Shown here: positions 1-4,296 of the stretch, piece by piece
Position numbering within the stretch: position 1 is the first letter of the stretch
Layout of the letters: each line of letters opens with the position of its first letter
Assembly: GCA_003567075.1 (NCBI GenBank)
Contig: PXAU01000298.1
Span: 1 to 8,178, forward strand
Source of the DNA: Trueperaceae bacterium
GTDB taxonomy: Bacteria > Deinococcota > Deinococci > Deinococcales > Trueperaceae
Direction: 5' to 3'
DNA length: 8,178 nt
Translations under genes and position numbers: made by a program
Notes under the pieces: generated by a model
Told to the model about the DNA's origin: nothing
Databases searched by the model: none
The model's input: the letters and a program-made list of their open reading frames with translations, nothing else

Positions 1-13
1 CCGCAGCGACGCC

Positions 14-355
14 TCAGTCCGGGTCGCCGCCACCGCGCTCGCTCGCCCTGCGCTCACCCTCGACGCTGCGGCGCTCGCGCTTCGGTCGGATGAGCGCGAA
101 CACCGCTTCGTACGCCTCCGGTGTGGCGGCGCTGCGCACGGCCTCGACGTCGAGCCCCAGCCCATCGAACAGCGTGCTGGTGGCCGTCAGGACAGCCCGC
201 CGCGAGCCGCTCACCACCACCAGCGTCATGTCCGTCTGGCGCCGCCCGTCGCCGAACCCGACGCTTACGCCCAGCTCCGCGGCACGCACCCGCAAGCGCT
301 GGCGCAGCTTGGCCACGTGGACGGGCACGGGCGGTTCCGTGGCGCGACGCTGCAT
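14..355 (-). CDS. Small unrecognised protein, coupled to proS
   Basis: 113-residue protein that I do not recognise. I place the start at the ATG at 355-353, which follows the proS stop with only two bases between (TGA-CC-ATG). A GAGGG sequence inside the last proS codons lies about 10 nt upstream and can serve as ribosome binding site. An earlier in-frame start at 460 would overlap proS by about 100 bp and is less likely. The sequence suggests a compact alpha/beta fold: a basic helix (about residues 14-29), a strand (VSVGFGDG), a second strand (DMTLVVVSG), a helix and a further strand, then a highly charged Arg/Glu-rich tail. The helix-strand pattern faintly recalls DUF503, but the usual N-terminal strand of that family is absent, so I do not assign it. 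The tight spacing implies cotranscription and translational coupling with proS. No membrane segment or signal peptide is visible. Confidence 0.6.
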   Translation of the reverse strand: MQRRATEPPVPVHVAKLRQRLRVRAAELGVSVGFGDGRRQTDMTLVVVSGSRRAVLTATSTLFDGLGLDVEAVRSAATPEAYEAVFALIRPKRERRSVEGERRASERGGGDPD

Positions 356-357
356 GG

Positions 358-1806
358 TCAGTAGGCCCTCGCGAACACGACCTTCACCGGGTAGCCCGAC
401 GCGCGGCCGGTATGCACGCAGCGCGAGTCGCCAGCCGGCAGACCGTCCAGCGGGATGCAACGCACGGTGGCCTTGGTGGCTTCCTGGATGGCCGCCTCCG
501 AAGCCGGATCGCCGCAGTGCGTGGCGATCGCGAAGCCCCGCTCGACCTGCTCGACCAACTCGTCGTAGCTGTGCACCTCGCGCGTGCGTTCCTCGCGGAA
601 GGCGCGGGCGCGCTCGAACAGGCGATCATGGAACGCCGGTAGGGCCTCGATCAGGTACGGCACCACACCCGCGAGCGGCACGCTGCTCTTGTCGTCGGCC
701 AAGCGGTCCTTCACGAGCGCCGTGCCGGCGGCCAGGTCCTTGGGACCGATCTCGACGCGGAGCGGCACGCCCTTGCGCTCCCACTCGTTGAACTTCCAGC
801 CCGGGCTGATGCTGTCGCGGTCGTCGACCTTCACCCGAACGCCGGCCTCGCGCAAGGCCTCGGCCACGCGCGCGACCTCGGACCCGACGCGCGCCTTGGC
901 GTCCTCGTCGCTCGAACGGGCGATCGGCACGATCACCACCTGGTGCGGCGCGATCTTCGGCGGCAGCACCAGGCCCAGGTCGTCGCCGTGGGACATGATG
1001 ATGGCGCCGATCATGCGCGTGCTGAGACCCCACGAGGTGGTGTGGGCATACGCCTGCTCGTTGTTGACATCGTTGAAGGTGATGTCGAAGGCCTTCGCGA
1101 AGTTGGTGCCGAGGTAGTGGCTGGTTCCACTCTGAAGCGCCCTGCCGTCCCGCATCATCGCCTCGATCGTGAGCGTCTGAACCGCACCGGCGAAGCGCTC
1201 GCCCTCGGTCTTCTCACCGCGGATCACTGGCAGCGCCGCGAACTCCTCCGCGAAGGTCGCGTACACGTCGAGCATCTGCCGCGTCTCGGCGCGCGCCTCC
1301 TCCTCCGTCGCGTGCGCCGTGTGCCCCTCCTGCCAGTAGAACTCGGTGGTGCGCAGGAACGGCCGCGTGCGCATCTCCCAGCGCATCACGTTGCACCACT
1401 GGTTGTAGAGCAACGGCAGGTCGCGGTAGCTCTGGACCCACTTCGCGTAAAGCTCGCCGATGATCGTCTCGGAGGTCGGACGGATGGCAAGCGGTTCCTC
1501 GAGCTCGCTGCCGCCCGCGTGGGTCACCACCGCGAGCTCCGGCGAGAAACCCTCCACGTGCTGCGCCTCGCGCTGGAAGTAGCTCATCGGGATAAGCATC
1601 GGGAACTGCAGGTTCTCGTGCCCCGTCGCCTTGAACATCGCGTCGAGCTCGCGCTGGATGTTCTCCCACAGCGACCAGCCGTAGGGCCGGATCACGAACG
1701 AGCCACGCACGGGGCTGAGGTCAACCAGGTCGGCCTTGTAGACCAACTCGTTGTACCAGGCGCTGAAGTCCTCGGATTGGGGCGTGAGACCGGGCTGCTT
1801 CGCCAT
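358..1806 (-). CDS. proS: Prolyl-tRNA synthetase, archaeal/eukaryotic-like type
   Basis: Cytoplasmic class II synthetase that joins proline to tRNA-Pro using ATP. It has 482 residues, close to the roughly 477 of the Thermus enzyme, and lacks the editing insertion of the E. coli type. Visible elements: N-terminus GLTPQSEDFSAWY (6-18); motif 1 around 32-73, ending in LIP; the RPTSET loop (109-114); motif 2 with MRWEMRTRPFLRTTEF (141-156) and the GHTAHAT segment (161-167); motif 3 TSWGLSTRMIGAIIMSHGDD (257-276). The anticodon-binding domain spans about 287-390 and includes DDRDSISPGWKFNEWE (328-343). The C-terminal domain ends in FARAY; in the Thermus protein the final Tyr reaches into the active site. 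Of the four Cys that bind zinc in that domain, only Cys431 and Cys463 remain. Ser436 and Thr466 stand at the other two positions. The ATG start is supported by family-like sequence from residue 1. Transcription probably begins very near the ATG, and the 113-residue gene follows 2 nt after the stop. Confidence 0.97.
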   Translation of the reverse strand: MAKQPGLTPQSEDFSAWYNELVYKADLVDLSPVRGSFVIRPYGWSLWENIQRELDAMFKATGHENLQFPMLIPMSYFQREAQHVEGFSPELAVVTHAGGSELEEPLAIRPTSETIIGELYAKWVQSYRDLPLLYNQWCNVMRWEMRTRPFLRTTEFYWQEGHTAHATEEEARAETRQMLDVYATFAEEFAALPVIRGEKTEGERFAGAVQTLTIEAMMRDGRALQSGTSHYLGTNFAKAFDITFNDVNNEQAYAHTTSWGLSTRMIGAIIMSHGDDLGLVLPPKIAPHQVVIVPIARSSDEDAKARVGSEVARVAEALREAGVRVKVDDRDSISPGWKFNEWERKGVPLRVEIGPKDLAAGTALVKDRLADDKSSVPLAGVVPYLIEALPAFHDRLFERARAFREERTREVHSYDELVEQVERGFAIATHCGDPASEAAIQEATKATVRCIPLDGLPAGDSRCVHTGRASGYPVKVVFARAY

Positions 1807-1906
1807 TACGGCCTAGCCTACCAGGCGCCCCGCTCGGCCCGGCCGCGGCACCACCAAGGTGCCACCGGCGACGCGCGCCAAGCCGAGCAGGCCGCATGAT
1901 CGCTGC
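1807..1906. promoter_or_regulatory. Divergent proS / DUF393 intergenic region
   Basis: One hundred bases separate the two divergent start codons. Besides the proS -10 candidate at 1815-1823, CATGAT at 1895-1900 lies 6 nt before the DUF393 ATG and matches four of six -10 consensus bases, without a TGn extension. I see no terminator-like hairpin or clear operator repeat here. A four-codon ATG...TGA run (1896-1910) overlaps the DUF393 start and is probably chance. Confidence 0.4.
1815..1823 (-). promoter_or_regulatory. Candidate extended -10 promoter of proS (leaderless)
   Basis: On the minus strand TGG-TAGGCT fits an extended -10 (TGn plus TAnnnT). Its last base lies 8 nt before the proS ATG, so transcription would begin at or next to the start codon. 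No convincing -35 hexamer is seen about 17 bp upstream. There is no strong Shine-Dalgarno; AGG sequences in the same stretch are weak. Leaderless mRNAs with this geometry are known in Deinococcus. The call rests on motif and spacing only. Confidence 0.35.
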
Positions 1907-2440
1907 ATGACGCGGGCACCCGACCCCAGCGAGCTCGAAGCGGCGGCGCCGCACCTGCCGTTGCTGCTTTATGACGGCACCTGCCCGTTCTGCCGTGCGC
2001 AGGTCCGGCACCTCGGCCCGACAGGACGCGCAGGCTTGCGGGTCGAACCGTTGCAGACCGGGGTCGCCCACGTGCCCTGGATCGACCCGGCCGACGCCGC
2101 CAAGGCGTTGCACGTGATCGACGTCGACGGGCGCCGTTACGTGGGAGCGGCCGCCGTCGTGCGAGCCCTGCGCCTGACGCGACCCGTGCTCGGCAGGCTG
2201 GCGCTGGTCTACCACCTGCCGGGGGTGCGCTGGCTCGCGGAGCACGCCTACGCGCTCGTCGCGGCGCGTCGCTACGGCCTCGGCCGGCGCGCTGACGGCA
2301 GCCCGCCTGCGTGCGCCGACGATGGGTGCCCCGCGCCGGCCGCGAGGCCGGGCGATCAGATCACCAGCACCGGCCGCCCGGCACGCAGGAGGGTCCGCTC
2401 CAGGACGCCACCCAAGAGCGACTCCAGCCAGCGCGAGTAA
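1907..2440 (+). CDS. DUF393 / DCC1-like thiol-disulfide oxidoreductase
   Basis: 177-residue protein of the DUF393 family (Pfam DCC1-like, thioredoxin-like fold). Signature: a hydrophobic first strand LPLLLYDG (17-24), then the redox motif DGTCPFC (23-29) with Cys26 and Cys29 in CxxC arrangement. The central part reads VIDVDGRRYVGAAAVVRALRL, and the end YHLPGVRWLAEHAYALVAARR is the usual hydrophobic C-terminal helix region. Members are presumed thiol-disulfide oxidoreductases, but physiological substrates are mostly unknown. I chose the ATG at 1907 because the 16 residues from the upstream GTG (1859) carry no family sequence; there is no good Shine-Dalgarno, so the start is moderately certain. 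The family-like part ends near residue 130. The remaining Pro/Arg/Ser-rich tail of about 45 residues partly covers, in antisense, the end of the convergent universal-stress gene, and is probably read-on sequence rather than a domain. Confidence 0.87.
   Translation: MTRAPDPSELEAAAPHLPLLLYDGTCPFCRAQVRHLGPTGRAGLRVEPLQTGVAHVPWIDPADAAKALHVIDVDGRRYVGAAAVVRALRLTRPVLGRLALVYHLPGVRWLAEHAYALVAARRYGLGRRADGSPPACADDGCPAPAARPGDQITSTGRPARRRVRSRTPPKSDSSQRE
2356..2440. other. Tail-to-tail coding overlap, 85 bp
   Basis: The DUF393 gene (stop TAA, 2438-2440) and the universal-stress gene (stop TGA, complement of 2356-2358) run into each other. On the minus strand the overlap encodes the conserved final strand and helix of the second USP domain (ending RPVLVI). 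On the plus strand it encodes a low-complexity basic tail, so the minus-strand reading is the constrained one. No hairpin with a T-run is visible on either strand, so transcripts of the two genes may overlap as antisense RNAs. Confidence 0.8.
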
Positions 2441-4047
2441 CGGTAGCTCCCCATCAGCACCAGATCGCTCGCGCGCTCGTCGGCGACGGCTACCAGCGAG
2501 TCGGCCACCGGCCCGGTACGCTGCACGTAGTCCGCCAGCACCCCGAAACGCTCCAGGTAGGCGCGAGCATCGTCGAGCACGGTCGCGGCGTTACGCGAGA
2601 GCTCGGCGACCGCCACCACCGCCAGCTCGACGTCCCATTTCGCCGCCAGGTAAGCCCCCGCGAACAGCGCCTGCTGCGCGCGCGAACCGCCGTCGTAGGC
2701 GACCAGGCATCTGTCGATGGCGCGCGCCTCGCCGATCGCCGCCAGCACCGGCCGGGGCGAGCGCCGCAGCAACCCCTGGTAGCGCGGTAGCAGGCGCCAG
2801 CCCTCGCCATCGGCCACCACCAACGGCACCACCAGCACGTCGACCCAGGCGGCCCGCTCGCGCAGCGCCTGCGCTGGCTCGCCGATCGCCACCGCGAACT
2901 GCAGCGGCACGCCCGCGTCCTCGGCAGCCGTGAGCGCGGCCGAGCGCAAGGCGGCCACCGCCTCGCCCTCGGCCGCGGCCTCGTCCGCCGCCACGTGCAG
3001 CGCGTAGACGCGCGCGCGCTCAGGCTTCGCCACCAGCAGCGCCTGCCGTAGCGCCCGGAGCCCCGAGGTCTCGTCCGGCACGGCCACCAGCAGGTCGTCG
3101 GCGATGCTCACCTCACCCTGACGACCACTGCTCTTACGCTCGCGTACGTGCTCCAGCACCACGTCGCGGCGCGCTGGCGCGAAGCGCTCGCCGTGCCCTC
3201 CCGCCGACGCCCCAAGCGACTCGGCGATCGTCTCGCTCGGCAGCGCGAAGCCCGTCTCGCGCTCCAAGCGCCCACGGTGCTCGGACAACCACAGGTAGAG
3301 GTCGGTCTCGGTGCGGCCCGGAAAGTCGCGCAGGATGCCGCTCGCCCGGATGGCGCCCACCACCGGCTGGTACACGGTGTCGTACCAGTGAGCCACCGCC
3401 TCGGCGTAGGTCACGTCGCGTCGCTCGTCGAGCCCCATGAAGTAGCGATGCACCTCGATGTGCTCGAGCAGCCGGCGGTATTGGCCCGCGACCGTCAGGC
3501 CGAGGCTGGCACCCGGCCGCAGCTCGTCGATGGCGGTGGCCTCGACGAAGCGAGCGTGTTCCTCCAGCACGATCAGCGTGCTGGGGTCGACGTCGACCGG
3601 CACCGGCACGCGCGCGTAGACGGGCGTGACGTAGGCCTGGATGGTTGGTGCGCCCAGTTGCCGGGCCACGGACACGCGGTGGTTGCCATCGCGCACGAAG
3701 TAGGCGTCGCCGATACGGTACAGCTCGACCGGCGGCGTGCCAAGCGGACCGGTCATGGCGACGTTCACGCCCACCCAGCGCGACTTGTCGGCATCGAGGC
3801 GGGGCAGGAACTCGCGGGTGAAGTCGTTGTAGCGCCCCAAGCTCCCCACGATGGCGTCGATCGGCACGTCCTCCAACACCGGCGCAGCGCCCTCCAGCGC
3901 ATGCAGGCGGCGGCGCACGTCCTCGTACGAGAGCAGCCCGCGTTCGTTGGCGCCGAAGGCGGCGAGCACCGAGCGCAGATTGGCCTTGCGGCGCGCGCTC
4001 GCGAAGGCCTGCGCGGCCTGGTACGCCCCAGCCCGGTCCCTCGTCAC
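2356..4047 (-). CDS. ParB/Srx-like domain fused to two universal stress protein domains
   Basis: 563-residue, probably soluble protein; exact function unknown. Three parts are visible. Residues about 56-135 resemble the ParB/sulfiredoxin fold, with the nucleotide-pocket type motif RDGNHRVSVARQLG (119-132). Residues about 155-265 form a helical region that I do not recognise, including HRYFMGLDERRDVTYAEAV (200-218). Two UspA-like domains follow: about 316-438 (starts VSIADDLLVAVP, ends RPVLAAI) and 443-563 (starts DRCLVAYDGG, ends GRPVLVI). ATP-binding USPs carry G-x2-G-x9-G-(S/T). In domain two the matching segment has Gly533, Arg536 instead of the second Gly, then Gly546-Gly547; domain one lacks the motif. 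ATP binding is therefore doubtful. The start is GTG at 4047, preceded by GAGAG and a possible leaderless -10; no ATG is available before residue 98. A role in stress signalling is inference from the USP modules. It diverges from metG and converges on the DUF393 gene. Confidence 0.87.
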   Translation of the reverse strand: MTRDRAGAYQAAQAFASARRKANLRSVLAAFGANERGLLSYEDVRRRLHALEGAAPVLEDVPIDAIVGSLGRYNDFTREFLPRLDADKSRWVGVNVAMTGPLGTPPVELYRIGDAYFVRDGNHRVSVARQLGAPTIQAYVTPVYARVPVPVDVDPSTLIVLEEHARFVEATAIDELRPGASLGLTVAGQYRRLLEHIEVHRYFMGLDERRDVTYAEAVAHWYDTVYQPVVGAIRASGILRDFPGRTETDLYLWLSEHRGRLERETGFALPSETIAESLGASAGGHGERFAPARRDVVLEHVRERKSSGRQGEVSIADDLLVAVPDETSGLRALRQALLVAKPERARVYALHVAADEAAAEGEAVAALRSAALTAAEDAGVPLQFAVAIGEPAQALRERAAWVDVLVVPLVVADGEGWRLLPRYQGLLRRSPRPVLAAIGEARAIDRCLVAYDGGSRAQQALFAGAYLAAKWDVELAVVAVAELSRNAATVLDDARAYLERFGVLADYVQRTGPVADSLVAVADERASDLVLMGSYRYSRWLESLLGGVLERTLLRAGRPVLVI

Positions 4048-4053
4048 GCCGGC

Positions 4054-4062
4054 ATTCTCTCA
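4054..4062 (-). promoter_or_regulatory. Candidate extended -10 for the ParB-USP gene
   Basis: On the minus strand TGA-GAGAAT fits an extended -10 weakly (four of six bases of TATAAT plus the TGn). It ends 6 nt before the GTG start, as expected for a leaderless transcript. The same bases include GAGAG, which could instead act as a Shine-Dalgarno about 9 nt from the GTG. The two readings cannot be separated by eye. Confidence 0.28.
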
Positions 4063-4095
4063 CGTGCGCGTGCCCCGTCCGCTGGCTGGGCCGCA

Positions 4096-4109
4096 GCGGC
4101 GTGAGCCGC
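4096..4109. promoter_or_regulatory. Small inverted repeat between divergent promoters
   Basis: GCGGC-GTGA-GCCGC is a perfect 5-bp inverted repeat with a 4-base centre. It sits just upstream of the metG -10 candidate, overlapping where a -35 would lie, and about 35 bp upstream of the candidate promoter for the opposite gene. It could be an operator touching both promoters, but a repeat this short is common by chance at this GC content. Confidence 0.2.
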
Positions 4110-4114
4110 CCACC

Positions 4115-4123
4115 TGCTACACT
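4115..4123 (+). promoter_or_regulatory. Candidate extended -10 promoter of the metG transcript
   Basis: TGC-TACACT matches an extended -10 (TGn plus TAnnnT; four of six to TATAAT). It is one of the few AT-containing stretches in this intergenic region. A start site about 7-8 nt downstream would fall near 4130-4132 and give metG a leader of roughly 165 nt. There is no clear -35, as usual for extended -10 promoters. The distance from the hexamer to the ATG at 4132 is 8 nt, identical to that of the proS candidate. Confidence 0.45.
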
Positions 4124-4131
4124 CCCTTGGC

Positions 4132-4173
4132 ATGCCGCGCCGTTCGATGCCCCCACGCCCTGCTCGCGCCTGA
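4132..4173 (+). CDS. Possible 13-codon leader peptide upstream of metG
   Basis: A short frame, MPRRSMPPRPARA and TGA, begins 8 nt after the candidate -10, so it would be read as a leaderless ORF. It contains Met codons at positions 1 and 6, four Pro and four Arg. Its stop lies within the 5' arm of the first hairpin (4169-4188), and codons 9-11 form one strand of a possible antiterminator. The position is what a transcription-attenuation leader peptide would need, but the Met content is low compared with classical leader peptides. Arg/Pro richness is expected from GC-rich sequence alone, so translation is unproven. Confidence 0.25.
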   Translation: MPRRSMPPRPARA

Positions 4174-4194
4174 CCCACACCGGTCGGGACGGCG

Positions 4195-4221
4195 GGGCGC
4201 TGCTTCGGCGGCGCCCTTTCT
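4195..4221 (+). terminator. Intrinsic-terminator-like hairpin in the metG leader
   Basis: Stem of nine pairs: GGGCGCTGC (4195-4203) with GCGGCGCCC (4208-4216), one of them G-U, capped by TTCG and closed by C-G, the very stable UUCG tetraloop. TTTCT (4217-4221) follows at once. The reverse strand has no T-run after the stem, so it points only toward metG. No gene ends nearby (both neighbours start here), hence a terminator would act on the metG leader itself. The T-run is short and interrupted by C, so termination efficiency is uncertain. Confidence 0.5.
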
Positions 4222-4243
4222 CGTGCACGCATCAGCGTGCACG
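4222..4243 (+). repeat. Perfect 9-bp inverted repeat with ATCA loop
   Basis: CGTGCACGC, ATCA, GCGTGCACG: nine Watson-Crick pairs with no mismatch, beginning right after the T-run of the terminator-like hairpin. It could be an RNA hairpin that stacks on or competes with the previous element, or a DNA operator for a dimeric regulator. It also contains the upstream GTG (4237) that would otherwise extend metG by 20 codons, which argues against that start. Confidence 0.6.
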
Positions 4244-4276
4244 CGCCCTACGTCGACCCCAGCCGTCGTAGCGCGC
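4243..4276 (+). repeat. Weaker imperfect hairpin in the metG leader
   Basis: GCGC (4243-4246) pairs with GCGC (4273-4276) and CTACG (4248-4252) with CGTAG (4267-4271), separated by a C-C mismatch and closing a 14-nt loop. It shares G4243 with the preceding 9-bp hairpin, so the outermost pair of one must open. Support is modest. Confidence 0.25.
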
Positions 4277-4285
4277 CTGCCCTGC

Positions 4286-4290
4286 GGAGG
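4286..4290 (+). promoter_or_regulatory. Shine-Dalgarno deciding the metG start
   Basis: A full GGAGG lies 6 nt before GTG at 4297. This fixes the metG start there rather than at GTG 4237, which has no comparable site and sits inside a hairpin. CCTgCC (4276-4281) can pair with GGAGG (4286-4290) with a one-base bulge and a CTGC loop, so the site could be partly masked in the RNA. Confidence 0.85.
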
Positions 4291-4296
4291 ACCCAC

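Larger units (their letters stand above)
4131..4296 (+). promoter_or_regulatory. Candidate structured 5' leader of metG
   Basis: About 165 nt between the presumed transcription start and the GTG of metG. In order it holds a 13-codon frame (4132-4173), a 7-bp hairpin (4169-4188, one G-U), a terminator-like hairpin with a T-run (4195-4221), a perfect 9-bp hairpin (4222-4243), a looser hairpin (4243-4276) and a Shine-Dalgarno (4286-4290). Bases 4156-4164 can pair with 4191-4199 over nine positions (two G-U), enclosing the 4169-4188 hairpin and excluding the terminator: an antiterminator arrangement. I do not find the conserved T-box sequence (GGTGG-N-ACCGCG type), so this is not an obvious T-box. 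All pairings were worked out by hand without energy calculation. High GC makes chance helices common; the UUCG-capped stem plus T-run is the best-supported element. Confidence 0.4.

Noticed and set aside
356..460. Upstream start for the small gene after proS (148-residue version)
   Set aside because: It would overlap the conserved proS C-terminus by about 100 bp, and the added residues look like a shadow of proS; the ATG at 355 has proper spacing and a GAGGG site.
943..1899. Long plus-strand open frame antisense to proS
   Set aside because: Long antisense frames are expected in GC-rich genes; the translation is His/Arg/Leu-rich without recognisable domains, whereas the minus strand is a clear ProRS.
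1859..1906. GTG at 1859 as the DUF393 start
   Set aside because: The extra 16 residues are Arg/Pro-rich and unlike the family; the ATG at 1907 places the CxxC motif near the usual distance from the N-terminus.
1896..1910. Four-codon ATG...TGA mini-ORF overlapping the DUF393 start
   Set aside because: Too short and without a ribosome site; a comparable run (ATG CCG GCG TGA) precedes the ParB-USP start, but both are easily produced by chance.
3148..4104. Long plus-strand open frame antisense to the ParB-USP gene
   Set aside because: A shadow frame with biased composition and no motif; the minus-strand protein has recognisable USP and ParB-like domains.
4237..4296. GTG at 4237 as the metG start (668 residues)
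   Set aside because: It lies within a perfect 9-bp hairpin, has no Shine-Dalgarno, and the 20 added residues have no family character; GTG 4297 follows GGAGG by 6 nt.
4131..4296. Classical T-box riboswitch upstream of metG
   Set aside because: The conserved T-box sequence that pairs with the tRNA acceptor end was not found, and the terminator stem does not have the usual competing antiterminator bulge.
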